From: Gallionella sp.
GTDB taxonomy: Bacteria > Pseudomonadota > Gammaproteobacteria > Burkholderiales > Gallionellaceae
Direction: 5' to 3'
NCBI GenBank assembly: GCA_028707275.1
Contig: JAQTUP010000006.1
Coordinates: 108,248-172,247, forward strand
Length of the DNA stretch: 64,000 bases
Each line of letters opens with the position of its first letter. Within the stretch, counting starts at the first letter, position 1. Position numbers and translations under genes: made by a program. This document shows, in pieces, positions 6,615 through 16,332 of this stretch. Under the pieces are notes generated by a model that was not told the DNA's origin, did not search any database, and saw only the letters and a program-made list of their open reading frames with translations.

Positions 6615-6812
6615 ATGATTGATTGCAAGGCAACTTTACTGAACGCCGGTTGGCGGGTTGCTGTCGTTTGGGGGTGTATATTGCAAGGCCGGAAAGCGCA
6701 TCCGATGGATGATGCGTTTATCCGCGAACTGGCTACGTGGCTCATCAGCGGCCAGTGCAATACGCTTGAATTATCAATCAACGAGTTAACTCCGGCAGGT
6801 GTTAGCGGTTGA
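6615..6812 (+). pseudogene. C-terminal fragment of a Vsr-like endonuclease, copy 2
   Basis: This is nearly identical to the fragment at 3148-3321 ('LLNAGWRVAVVWGCILQGR', 'DDAFIRELATWLISGQ') and then runs on into non-homologous codons. Only the C-terminal Vsr half is present. It lacks the catalytic Asp/His region and is unlikely to be functional. Together with copy 1 and the preceding shared tail it defines a direct duplication about 3.4 kb apart. Confidence 0.66.
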
Positions 6813-6933
6813 GAAGATGGCGTAATGACCTGTGTCTATACAGGCTTCAGAGGCAGAGGTATGTTGCTCAATCTGAAAAAGTCGCCAAAGTCTGGTTTTC
6901 TGTTGAAAGTGACACTTGTTGACTCGATATTTG

Positions 6934-6967
6934 TACGGTATATTCCCGTATACGGGAATTTACCGTA
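6934..6967. promoter_or_regulatory. 34-bp near-perfect palindromic operator
   Basis: The core TTCCCGTATACGGGAA is a perfect dyad. It is extended on both sides to TACGGTA...TACCGTA, with a single mismatched pair over 17-bp arms. It ends 15 bases upstream of the DUF1778 antitoxin ATG at 6983, before its GGAGG ribosome site. This layout fits repression by the RHH antitoxin, alone or with its GNAT toxin. Confidence 0.82.
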
Positions 6968-6982
6968 TTTTAGGAGGTTGCT

Positions 6983-7252
6983 ATGTCTGGTGTTGCTCGA
7001 TTTGATTTGAAAATGGACGTGGAAGAAAAAGATGTTGTTTCTCGCGCTGCGGCCTTAGTTGGCACCACGATGGCCGCATTCGTGCGCACGGCAGCTAAAG
7101 AAAAGGCGCGTGAACTGTTAGATCGGGAATCCCGCATCACGATGTCAGCTCAGGATTTTCAGGCATTCACGATGGCACTTAATGGGACATTTACGCCGAA
7201 TGTCGCGTTACAAAATGCCTTGAGCGTTGCGCAAAAGGTGCGACGTGCTTGA
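6983..7252 (+). CDS. DUF1778 ribbon-helix-helix antitoxin (TacA-like)
   Basis: This 89-residue protein has an RHH N-terminus ('ARFDLKMDVEEKDVVSRAAA', 'VGTTMAAFVRTAAKEKAREL') and a C-terminal toxin-binding tail ('MSAQDFQAFTMAL'), the DUF1778 architecture. A strong AGGAGG site lies just upstream. These antitoxins block tRNA-acetylating GNAT toxins and bind palindromic operators, here at 6934-6967. It overlaps the toxin gene by eight bases. Confidence 0.88.
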   Translation: MSGVARFDLKMDVEEKDVVSRAAALVGTTMAAFVRTAAKEKARELLDRESRITMSAQDFQAFTMALNGTFTPNVALQNALSVAQKVRRA

Positions 7253-7730
7253 GGAGCAATTGCTCGATCCTCACCGCCATGATCGCCAATTTTTCACCTC
7301 TGGGGTTGCTGAACTGGATGAGTACCTGCATCGCTTCGCCGTCCAGCAAAGCAAAAAGGGTATTGCCGTGGTGCGGGTGTTGGTCGACACGGATATGCCA
7401 AAAAACATACTGGGCTACTACAGTTTGAGCGCCGCGCAAATTGATGCGGTTCAAATGGATGAGCGCACACAACAAAAATTACCGCGTTATCCGGTGCCGT
7501 GCTTTCGTCTGGGACGTTTGGCAACACATTCGGCGCATCGCAATCGTGGCTTAGGGCTGCTTCTGATAGGGTGTGCGGTTGAGCGCTGTTTAGAAGCAAA
7601 GAAACATGTGGCCGCTTATGCGCTGGTGGTCGATGCAAAGGGAGAGGATGCCAGGTTTTTCTATGAGCATTACGGATTTACGCCCTGCCGTGATAATCCG
7701 ATGACCCTGTATTTATCACTTGGCAGATGA
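7245..7730 (+). CDS. GNAT-family acetyltransferase toxin (TacT-like)
   Basis: This 161-residue GNAT toxin has the substrate region 'FFTSGVAELDEYLHRFAVQQ', the acetyl-CoA loop 'HSAHRNRGLGLLLIGCAVER' (RxxGxG/A type), and 'FFYEHYGFTPCRD', whose Tyr is the usual general acid. Characterised relatives acetylate the amino group of charged elongator tRNAs and halt translation. A GTG start at 7245 overlapping the antitoxin end gives the family's usual N-terminus ('MLEEQLLDPHRHD'). A TTG at 7227 is an alternative. Confidence 0.87.
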   Translation: MLEEQLLDPHRHDRQFFTSGVAELDEYLHRFAVQQSKKGIAVVRVLVDTDMPKNILGYYSLSAAQIDAVQMDERTQQKLPRYPVPCFRLGRLATHSAHRNRGLGLLLIGCAVERCLEAKKHVAAYALVVDAKGEDARFFYEHYGFTPCRDNPMTLYLSLGR

Positions 7731-7875
7731 GTCCTGCCGTTGGGGCGCCGCAATAGTGTCATGCACACCATCCATGGTCGAAGAAAAGAAGTTCGTGCTG
7801 TTGCTGAACAGGTATTCCTTGCAATGTAGCTTTCAAGCACATTTCGTTGAGGCGGCAACTATTGAGGAATAAATC

Positions 7876-7992
7876 ATGACCAAAAAAATTCGCATAGCCG
7901 ACCTGCCCGATTTTGACATGGCGGAATACCTCAGGAGCGAGGAAGATATTGCCGCTTATTTGATGATCCTCGCCCTGAGGGGCGCGGTTTAA
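7876..7992 (+). pseudogene. N-terminal fragment of the HTH antidote gene
   Basis: The fragment, including the upstream bases ACTATTGAGGAATAAATC, repeats the start of the gene at 3737. About 30 codons match ('IADLPDFDMAEYLRSEEDIA'). The frame then enters the hairpin repeat at 7966 and stops at 7992. The HTH half is missing. The bases between the GNAT toxin and this fragment (7731-7875) contain nothing recognisable. Confidence 0.78.
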
Positions 7993-8051
7993 GGTCGTTG
8001 CGGGGATGTAAAATCCCTGTATGCCTGAATCCACCGGCCTGAAGACCGGTG
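7966..8051. repeat. Two-hairpin interspersed repeat, copy A
   Basis: It contains the hairpins CGCCCTGAGGGGCG and CACCGGCCTGAAGACCGGTG with similar connecting sequence (TGCCTGAATCC). A diverged copy in the same orientation lies at 31941-32038. Both copies end just before the 3' end of a minus-strand gene (hpnE, ugd) and may act as its terminator. The pattern recalls ends of IS200/IS605-type elements, but no transposase is present, so that link is speculative. Confidence 0.5.
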
Positions 8052-8053
8052 AC

Positions 8054-9349
8054 TTAAAGACTGAAGCCTTTGCTCAGCAACTCCGCACAGCGCAAGCCGC
8101 TTTGCACGGCGCCTTCGAGGGTGGCCGGATAGTCGCCTTTTGTGTAATCGCCCGCCAGCAGCAGGCGGGGCAGGGGTGTTTGCTGGTCGGGACGAGACAG
8201 GTCGGGCGTGCAGGCGAAGGTGGCGCGTTTTTCCGCGATCACCTTGTGCCACAGGGGATTTTCGGTGATGCCGAACTCTTCGCGCAATTCCGCGATGACC
8301 TTTTGTGCGAGTTCCGCCTGCGATAATTCCTGATGGATGCCTTCTGCGCTGATGACCGAGGCGATCAGGCCGTGTTGTCCTGCGATCTGTCCCTTGTCGA
8401 ACAGCCACTGGCTTAAGCGCTGATGCAGACCCAGCATCGGATGGGGCAGGGTGACGCCCGCCGGGTATTGGATATACAGGGTGTAAATAGGCTGATGTTG
8501 CAGGGCGTCTATTTGGGTGACGACAGAAGATAGCCCGGCAATCGGCCTGATGAGCCGGGCGGTGGCGACCGGCGGCGTGGCGCAGATGACGTGGCTGAAG
8601 TACATGCGTCCGCGTTTGGTCGTGATCTCCACGCCGCTTTCATCTGGATGTAAACTTTCCACGCCGCATGAAGTCAGTATGTGCCCGCCGCGTTTTTTGA
8701 CATAGTTCGCGGCGCGCGCCGGAAACAGTGCGGTAAAGTCCATCTTCGGTATCAGCATATCGCTGTCGGCGCGCGTCTGATTGAGCGCATCCCTCAGCAC
8801 GTTCAGCAGTATCTGTGCGGAGGCGATCGCAACCGGCGTGTTCAGCGCCGCGATACACAGCGGTTCCCAGAGTTTTTGTATCAGGGTGTCGTTTTGCCCG
8901 TACTGTCTGAGCAGTGCTGACGCCGTGATGTCTGCGCTGATGCGAAAATTCATTTTTCGCAGGGTGAGCATGAAACGCGCGGCGCTGATGCGCTCCCCCC
9001 AGCTCAGCCCGTGCGCGCGCAGCAACGCGACTAAAAGGTGCAGCGGGGCGGGCAGATTGGGCGCTCTGAGTGAAAACTGGCCATGCAGATCGAGCTGCAA
9101 GGGCAGGCGCAGAAAATCGCTTTCGATATGGCCGCCGACCAGCTCGATCAGCTTCAGGGTGTCGCGATAACAGCCCAGCAGCAGATGCTGGCCGTTATCA
9201 AGTTGCGTGTGCTGCTGTGTCACGCCGCGCGCACGTCCGCCCAGTTGTCCTGCGCTTTCAAACAAGGTGACGGCAATACCCCGTTCGGCGAGAGAGGCGG
9301 CCGCTGCCATGCCCGCGTAGCCGCCGCCGATAATGGCAGGGTTTATCAA
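8054..9349 (-). CDS. hpnE: Hydroxysqualene dehydroxylase HpnE
   Basis: This 431-residue FAD-dependent amine-oxidase-like protein carries an N-terminal dinucleotide-binding motif ('IIGGGYAGMAAAASLAERGI') and 'QLGGRARGV', 'LDNGQHLLLGCYRDTL', typical of HpnE. The enzyme reduces hydroxysqualene to squalene, the last of three steps (HpnC, HpnD, HpnE) that replace eukaryotic-type squalene synthase before hopanoid cyclisation. The C-terminal 'RLLLAGDYTKGDYPATLEGA' is the FAD-contacting end. It lies downstream of hpnC-hpnD in the same orientation, but a DUF559 gene and repeats separate it. The cyclase gene is not in the window. Confidence 0.93.
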   Translation of the reverse strand: MINPAIIGGGYAGMAAAASLAERGIAVTLFESAGQLGGRARGVTQQHTQLDNGQHLLLGCYRDTLKLIELVGGHIESDFLRLPLQLDLHGQFSLRAPNLPAPLHLLVALLRAHGLSWGERISAARFMLTLRKMNFRISADITASALLRQYGQNDTLIQKLWEPLCIAALNTPVAIASAQILLNVLRDALNQTRADSDMLIPKMDFTALFPARAANYVKKRGGHILTSCGVESLHPDESGVEITTKRGRMYFSHVICATPPVATARLIRPIAGLSSVVTQIDALQHQPIYTLYIQYPAGVTLPHPMLGLHQRLSQWLFDKGQIAGQHGLIASVISAEGIHQELSQAELAQKVIAELREEFGITENPLWHKVIAEKRATFACTPDLSRPDQQTPLPRLLLAGDYTKGDYPATLEGAVQSGLRCAELLSKGFSL

Positions 9350-9354
9350 TTGTT

Positions 9355-9625
9355 TTTCTCGCAGGAGAAAAATAACGATTGTACCCTCTCCCTCTGGCGG
9401 GAGAGGGTTAGGGAGAGGGCTATAACGAGCATTAGTTTTTGATTGTTTTTCATTGGGTCAGTGAAGTTTTTACCCCTACCCTGACCCTCCCCCTGAAAGG
9501 GGGAGGGATAAGGATGTGGCAGTTAGCGCGCTCCCTCCCCCCATAAGAGGGAGGGGGTATAAGTTTTGCAAGTTGAACATACCTTCCCCATTTCAGGGGG
9601 AAGGTCAGGATGGGGGTGCAAGTTT
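9355..9625. repeat. Cluster of G/C-rich intergenic palindromes
   Basis: Successive inverted motifs are present: CCCTCTCCCTCTGGCGGGAG, CCTCCCCCTGAAAGGGGGAGG, CTCCCTCCCCCCATAAGAGG and CCTTCCCCATTTCAGGGGGA. A related one (CCTTCCCCCTGACAGGAGGA) follows at about 9993-10015. They bracket the DUF559 gene. Such 'ccctccc' palindromes are common dispersed repeats in proteobacterial chromosomes. No gene lies in the stretch before 9605. Confidence 0.7.
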
Positions 9626-9970
9626 TAATGATTCCGTTATTCGCGTCAATACGCCTTCCAGATTGTTTAAAACATCGTTATTCCAAAAGCGCAGAACCTG
9701 CCAGCCTTGTGTTGCCATAAAATCGCTGCGAAATTCGTCATATCCCGTTTGCTCCTGATGTTGCCCTCCATCCAGTTCAATCACCAGCTTTTGTTCGATG
9801 CAGGCGAAATCGGCAATATATCGCCCGATGGGGTGTTGACGACGGAAGCGATGGCCGTTCAGTTGCTTGTAACGCAGCGCATGCCATAATTTTCTTTCGG
9901 CATCGCTCATGTTCGTCCGAAGCGATCGGGCTCTCAGGGTGGTTTCAGGATTGTTCCTGTGGGAAGTCAT
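9605..9970 (-). CDS. DUF559 (Vsr-fold) endonuclease-like protein
   Basis: This protein of about 121 residues has the DUF559 hallmarks: 'MSDAERKLWHALRYKQLNGH', 'RFRRQHPIGRYIADFACIEQ', 'LVIELDGGQHQEQTGYDEFR', 'QGWQVLRFWNNDVL'. The Asp, and the Glu-Asp of 'VIELDGGQH', form a PD-(D/E)XK-like site as in Vsr. DUF559 proteins are small, widespread nuclease-fold proteins of unknown role. The ATG at 9970 was chosen because the frame upstream runs through palindromic repeat DNA. It lies between hpnD and hpnE, flanked by palindromes, and looks like an acquired cassette. Confidence 0.85.
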   Translation of the reverse strand: MTSHRNNPETTLRARSLRTNMSDAERKLWHALRYKQLNGHRFRRQHPIGRYIADFACIEQKLVIELDGGQHQEQTGYDEFRSDFMATQGWQVLRFWNNDVLNNLEGVLTRITESLKLAPPS

Positions 9971-10026
9971 TAAATATTTACCCCCATCCTGGCCTTCCCC
10001 CTGACAGGAGGAAGGAACATGCTGTG

Positions 10027-10860
10027 TTAGTTCCTGATCCAGGTTGTCCAGGCCAGCCATAATTTGCGCAAGGGGGTCAGCGAGACGCGCTCTTTGAGTA
10101 CGTGGCAGCCCGAAGCTTGTACTTCATCCAGTGTGGCGCGATAGATCGCCGCCATGATGAGTCCTGTGCGCTGGGTTTTTTTGTCTGCGTCCGGCAGTTG
10201 TGCCAGAGCTTGCTGATAAAAGCGTTGTGCGCGCTCGATCTGGAACGCCATCAGTTTGTGGAAGTTTTCAGTTTCATTCGCATTGAGAATATCGGCAGCC
10301 GTCACGCCGAACTGTTTCATCTCGTCCATCGGCAGATAGATGCGGTTGCGCCTGGCATCTTCACCTACATCGCGGATGATGTTGGTGAGCTGCAACGCGA
10401 TGCCCAGATCGTGCGCGTATTTGAGGGTCTGCCGGTCTTTATAGCCGAAAATTTCGACCGAAAGCAGGCCGACTACCGAGGCGACCCGATAGCAATACAG
10501 TTGCAGCGACTTGAAATCCGCATAGCGCGGCTGATCCAGATCCATCTCCATGCCGTCGATGATTTCCAGCAGATGTTCCTGCGCCATGTTGAACTGCACA
10601 ACGACGGGCACCAGCGCCTGCGCCACCGGATGTTGCGGATGCCCGCTGTAGATCAGCGCTACCTGTTCACGCCACCAGGCCAAGGTGGTGCGCGCCACCT
10701 GTTCGTCGGTACACTCGTCGACGACATCGTCCACTTCGCGGCAAAAAGCGTACAGCGCGGTGATCGCGCGGCGCTTTTCTCTGGGCAAAAACAGGAAGCT
10801 GTAGTAAAAACTGGAGCCGCTGGCAGCAGCCTTGTCCTGGCAATATTGGTCTGGAGTCAT
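10027..10860 (-). CDS. hpnD: Presqualene diphosphate synthase HpnD
   Basis: This 277-residue trans-isoprenyl diphosphate synthase of the squalene/phytoene family joins two farnesyl diphosphates to presqualene diphosphate. Both Asp-rich metal motifs are visible: 'YAFCREVDDVVDECTDE' near residue 45 and 'NIIRDVGEDARRNRIYLPMD' near residue 165. 'SFYYSFLFLPREKRRAITAL' is typical of HpnD. It starts four bases after the hpnC stop, so the two are co-transcribed. Confidence 0.94.
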   Translation of the reverse strand: MTPDQYCQDKAAASGSSFYYSFLFLPREKRRAITALYAFCREVDDVVDECTDEQVARTTLAWWREQVALIYSGHPQHPVAQALVPVVVQFNMAQEHLLEIIDGMEMDLDQPRYADFKSLQLYCYRVASVVGLLSVEIFGYKDRQTLKYAHDLGIALQLTNIIRDVGEDARRNRIYLPMDEMKQFGVTAADILNANETENFHKLMAFQIERAQRFYQQALAQLPDADKKTQRTGLIMAAIYRATLDEVQASGCHVLKERVSLTPLRKLWLAWTTWIRN

Positions 10861-10864
10861 AATT

Positions 10865-11680
10865 TCAATAAGTGTGGGGTGCAGATTTTGCCAGCATGAT
10901 AACCCAGTCGAGGGGGCCCAGCACCGGGCGGCGGCGGAATACGTCGTAATCGGCCGCTTCGATCTTGGCGAGGATGCGCAGGCCGCCGGCGATAATCATG
11001 CGCATCTCAAGGCCGATGCGGCCGGTGAGGATGCTGCCCAGTGGCGCGCCCTGCAACATCAGCGCGCGAGCGCGATCCACCTGAAACTTCATCAGACGCC
11101 GCCAGTTCTCGTCGCAGATTTGCTGCTCAATCTGGCTCTCCGGGACGTTATACCGCGCCATTTCATCCAGCGGCAGATAGACGCGGGAAATCTTCCAGTC
11201 TTTTGCGACATCCTGCCAGAAATTGATCAGCTGCAAGCTGGTGCAGATCGCATCCGAATACGCCAGATTGACCGGCGTGGCCTCGCCGTACAGATGCAGC
11301 AGCAGGCAGCCGACAGGGTTGGCCGAGCGTCGGCAGTATTCGAGCAGATCGGTGTAATTGTCGTAACGCTTTTTGACCACATCCTGCGAGAAGGCATCGA
11401 GCAGATCGAAAAGCGGCGGCAAGGGCAGTGCGTATTGCCTGATTTCCGCCGCCAGATTGCGGAACAAGGGCGTTGTCGGCGTTTCATTCAAACGGATGCG
11501 GTCGAGTTCGGCGCGAAAAGCATCCAGCTGTTGCAGGCGTTCGTGGTCGGGCAGATCGCCTTCGTCCGCGATGTCGTCTGCCGCACGGGCAAAATGATAG
11601 ATGGCGGCTACGGGTTTACGCAGCCGTTTGGGCATCAGGACCGAGGCGACGGGGAAGTTTTCGTAATGATCGACCGACAT
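10865..11680 (-). CDS. hpnC: Hydroxysqualene synthase HpnC
   Basis: This 271-residue squalene/phytoene synthase-family protein converts presqualene diphosphate to hydroxysqualene. Motifs: 'HYENFPVASVLMPKRLRKPV', 'IYHFARAADDIADEGDL' (first metal motif) and 'INFWQDVAKDWKISRVYLPL' (second). The HpnC-specific 'NFPVAS' start is clear. It is immediately followed by hpnD and lies three bases after prmB, so prmB-hpnC-hpnD are probably read together. Confidence 0.94.
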   Translation of the reverse strand: MSVDHYENFPVASVLMPKRLRKPVAAIYHFARAADDIADEGDLPDHERLQQLDAFRAELDRIRLNETPTTPLFRNLAAEIRQYALPLPPLFDLLDAFSQDVVKKRYDNYTDLLEYCRRSANPVGCLLLHLYGEATPVNLAYSDAICTSLQLINFWQDVAKDWKISRVYLPLDEMARYNVPESQIEQQICDENWRRLMKFQVDRARALMLQGAPLGSILTGRIGLEMRMIIAGGLRILAKIEAADYDVFRRRPVLGPLDWVIMLAKSAPHTY

Positions 11681-11683
11681 ACC

Positions 11684-13716
<2,033 letters not shown>

Positions 13717-14172
13717 TCAGTCCTTCACGTTAAATATTTTCTCATAGGCCGATGCATCGAAGCCGACATGCAGCACCTTGCCATCTTGTTCCAAAACCGG
13801 GCGTTTGATGAGGCTGGTTTTTTCCATGATCAAGGACAAGGCTGACAGGGGATCCTGAACCTGCTGTTTTTGATCCTCTGTCAGTCCGCGCCAGGTCAGG
13901 CCTTTGCGGTTGACAAGCTCGCTCAGGTCTCGCTGTTGCAGCCAGTGTTGCAAAGTTTCCGCACTCAGGCCCAGCTTCTTAAAGTCGTGAAATTCAGTCA
14001 CTATGCCTTGCTGCGAGAGCCAGTCACGCGCCTTCTTGACGGTGCTGCAATTGGGGATGCCGTACAGCTTTGTTGGAAGTTCGCGCAGCGATACTTTGCC
14101 CCTCCCTCCCGCACGCGGGAGGGAGTCGGAAGGGAGGGAGGCGGGCATGTCTGAATGATGAGTGTTTTTCAT
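13717..14172 (-). CDS. ArsC/Spx-family reductase-like protein (YffB type)
   Basis: The thioredoxin-fold core has a single N-terminal active Cys ('KLYGIPNCSTVKKARDWLSQ'), 'FHDFKKLGLSAETLQHWLQQ', and the conserved Arg of 'TSLIKRPVLEQDGKVLHVGF'. This matches the YffB/Spx branch rather than true arsenate reductases. It is the usual partner of dapE. Proteins of this type normally begin a few residues before 'KLYGI'. Here about 25 extra residues precede it, encoded by a GC-rich palindrome (around 14098-14140), so the start at 14172 includes repeat-derived residues. Its biochemical role is unknown. Confidence 0.82.
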   Translation of the reverse strand: MKNTHHSDMPASLPSDSLPRAGGRGKVSLRELPTKLYGIPNCSTVKKARDWLSQQGIVTEFHDFKKLGLSAETLQHWLQQRDLSELVNRKGLTWRGLTEDQKQQVQDPLSALSLIMEKTSLIKRPVLEQDGKVLHVGFDASAYEKIFNVKD

Positions 14173-14177
14173 GCCGG

Positions 14178-15338
14178 TCAGGATGCATCCAGGTCGAGTT
14201 TGATTCCCGAAAAATCAGTGCTGGGTGGTTTCTCTGCATTGCTGCTGGCGGTAAATTTCGGCACGGGTATGGTCGAGGTGCGTTCCGAAAAATCGACCAG
14301 TGCGGACAGATTGCTCGCGGAATCCGCGTTGCGCATGGCCTCGTCCTTGGTGATTTGTCCCGATTTGAACAACCTGTACAGCGCCTGTTCGAAGGTTTGC
14401 GATCCGGCCGATACGCTCTTGTCGATCGCTTCGTGGATTTTTTCGATTTCGTCGTTTTTAATCAGGTCTGCAATCAGCGTGGTATTGAGTAAAATTTCCA
14501 CCGCAGGTATTTGTTTGCCCTGAACAGAGCGCACCAGGCGTTGGGATACGACTGCACGCAAACACATTGACAGGTCCGACAAAACACTCATGCGCGAATC
14601 GTAGGGAAAGAAGTTTACGATGCGGTTGAGCGCGTGATAGCTGTTATTGGCGTGCAGCGTCGTCAGGCATAAATGGCCGGTCTGCGCAAAAATCAACGCC
14701 TGTTTCAGGGTTTCGCGGTCGCGCACCTCACCTATCATCAGCACATCGGGCGCTTCGCGCATGCCCGCCGCCAGAGCATTCTCGTAGTTGAGCGTGTCAG
14801 TGCCGATTTCGCGCTGGTTGACGATGGATTTGTCGTGCTTGAAATTATATTCGATCGGATCTTCGATGGTCAGAATATGCCCGGTTTGCGTGTGGTTGCG
14901 ATGCTCGATCATCGCGGCCAGCGTGGTGGATTTTCCGGAGCCTGTCGCGCCTACCACCAGCACCAGTCCCCTTTTTTCCATGATCAATGTTTTGAGCACG
15001 TTGGGCAGGCGCAACTCGCTCATGTCGTTCAGTTTGGCTCTGATGTAGCGAATGACGATCGAAATGTCGCCGCGCTGGCGGAAAATATTGATGCGGAAGC
15101 TGCCCAGATCTTCGATGCGATAGGAAAAATTCATCTCCATGCTCGATTCGAACTCCAGTATCTGTCTTGACGTCATCAGTTCATAAGCGATGCGTTTGAC
15201 GACATCCGCTTTGAGAATCTGTGAATTGACCGGAATGGCGACGCCATCAATCTTGATATTGACAGGAGCCCCTACTGAAAAGAACAAATCGGAGGCTTGT
15301 TTGTCTGCTGCCAGCTTCAGTAATGGTGTGACGATCAT
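14178..15338 (-). CDS. pilU: PilT/PilU-family twitching motility ATPase
   Basis: This 386-residue secretion-type ATPase of the retraction group has Walker A 'VVGATGSGKSTTLAAMI', an Asp box around 'ILTIEDPIEYNFKHDKSIVN', Walker B 'APDVLMIGEVRD' and a His box 'GHLCLTTLHANNSYHALNRI'. The length and the C-terminal extension past 'QALYRLFKSGQI' fit PilU better than PilT (about 345 residues). It would power retraction of type IV pili at the inner membrane. It lies between dapD and the ArsC-like gene in one minus-strand run. Confidence 0.88.
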   Translation of the reverse strand: MIVTPLLKLAADKQASDLFFSVGAPVNIKIDGVAIPVNSQILKADVVKRIAYELMTSRQILEFESSMEMNFSYRIEDLGSFRINIFRQRGDISIVIRYIRAKLNDMSELRLPNVLKTLIMEKRGLVLVVGATGSGKSTTLAAMIEHRNHTQTGHILTIEDPIEYNFKHDKSIVNQREIGTDTLNYENALAAGMREAPDVLMIGEVRDRETLKQALIFAQTGHLCLTTLHANNSYHALNRIVNFFPYDSRMSVLSDLSMCLRAVVSQRLVRSVQGKQIPAVEILLNTTLIADLIKNDEIEKIHEAIDKSVSAGSQTFEQALYRLFKSGQITKDEAMRNADSASNLSALVDFSERTSTIPVPKFTASSNAEKPPSTDFSGIKLDLDAS

Positions 15339-15361
15339 CGTGAACTCCTTTAACAGGATAG

Positions 15362-15424
15362 AGGAGCGAGGATCAAGGAGCGGAAAAATCTTTGCTCAAT
15401 CCTCTATCCCGAATCCTCAATCCT
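15362..15424. repeat. Heptanucleotide repeat between pilU and dapD
   Basis: The array reads in 7-bp steps (CTCAATC, CTCTATC, CCGAATC, CTCAATC), preceded by GGAGCGAGGATCAAGGAGCG. It lies in the short pilU-dapD gap and belongs to the same kind of period-7 DNA found at 16258-16332, 53545-53635, 55933-56044 and 59219-59257. Confidence 0.7.
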
Positions 15425-15427
15425 GGA

Positions 15428-16249
15428 TTAAATGCCTCTGAGCAATTCGTTGATGCCGACTTTTGACAGTGTCTTGGCATCGACTTTTTTGACAATCACG
15501 GCGCAATACAGACTGTAGCTGCCATCCTTGGACGGAAGGCTGCCGCTGACCACGACCGAACCTGCGGGTACGCGACCATAGGTGATGGTGCCGGTTTCGC
15601 GGTCGTAAATCTTGGTGCTCTGGCCGATGAATACCCCCATCGAGATGACCACGTTGTCTTCCAGGATCACGCCTTCGACGATTTCAGAGCGCGCACCGAC
15701 AAAACAGTTGTCGCCGATGATGGTGGGATTTGCCTGCACAGGTTCGAGCACGCCGCCGATGCCGACGCCGCCGGATAAATGCACGTTCTTGCCGATCTGT
15801 GCGCAGGAACCGACCGTCGCCCAGGTATCTACCATGGTGCCTTCGTCCACATAGGCGCCGATGTTGACATAAGAGGGCATCAGCACCACATTTTTGGCGA
15901 TGTAGGCGCCTTTACGGGCGGCAGCAGGAGGGACCACGCGGAAACCGCCTTCGCGGAAATCACGGCTGTTGTAGTCGGCAAACTTTGACGGCACTTTATC
16001 GTAATAGTTGGTGAAACCACCCTTGATGAAGGCGTTGTCTTCCAGACGGAACGACAGCAGAACGGCTTTTTTAAGCCATTGGTGGGTGACCCAGTCACCG
16101 TCGATTTTTTCGGCGACGCGCAGTGTGCCGTTGTCCAGCTTCGCGATGACTGCATCGACCGCTTCTTTGAGTTGCGCGTCCGCATTGCGCGGGGTGATGT
16201 CGCTGCGGCGTTCAAAGGCGGTTTCGATGATTTTCTGTAATTGGTCCAT
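15428..16249 (-). CDS. dapD: Tetrahydrodipicolinate N-succinyltransferase DapD
   Basis: This 273-residue enzyme succinylates tetrahydrodipicolinate in the lysine/diaminopimelate pathway. Its N-terminal helical domain ('[20 protein letters not shown]') is followed by a left-handed beta-helix built from hexapeptide repeats ('[20 protein letters not shown]', '[20 protein letters not shown]', '[20 protein letters not shown]') and the C-terminal 'GKT'-like end '[10 protein letters not shown]'. It matches the family length. It is part of the dapC-dapD run on the minus strand. Confidence 0.96.
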   Translation of the reverse strand: MDQLQKIIETAFERRSDITPRNADAQLKEAVDAVIAKLDNGTLRVAEKIDGDWVTHQWLKKAVLLSFRLEDNAFIKGGFTNYYDKVPSKFADYNSRDFREGGFRVVPPAAARKGAYIAKNVVLMPSYVNIGAYVDEGTMVDTWATVGSCAQIGKNVHLSGGVGIGGVLEPVQANPTIIGDNCFVGARSEIVEGVILEDNVVISMGVFIGQSTKIYDRETGTITYGRVPAGSVVVSGSLPSKDGSYSLYCAVIVKKVDAKTLSKVGINELLRGI

Positions 16250-16257
16250 GAGGGTTC

Positions 16258-16332
16258 CTGGTTAGTAGTAAGTAGTAAGTTGATAGTTGTGAGTCGGTAG
16301 CTACTTCCCACTCGCTACTGACAACTCACTGG
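16258..16332. repeat. Heptanucleotide array overlapping the dapC 3' end
   Basis: On the minus strand the sequence steps in sevens (AGTGAGT, TGTCAGT, AGCGAGT, GGGAAGT, then AGCTACC, GACTCAC, AACTATC, AACTTAC, TACTTAC). It supplies the last codons of dapC ('SELSVASGK') and fills the gap to dapD. Such short heptamer arrays resemble STRR sequences described in cyanobacteria. Confidence 0.7.

Noticed and set aside
3410..8050. Toxin-antitoxin island considered as a chromosomal integron
   Set aside because: No attC-like sites with the expected core sites between modules and no integron integrase were seen.
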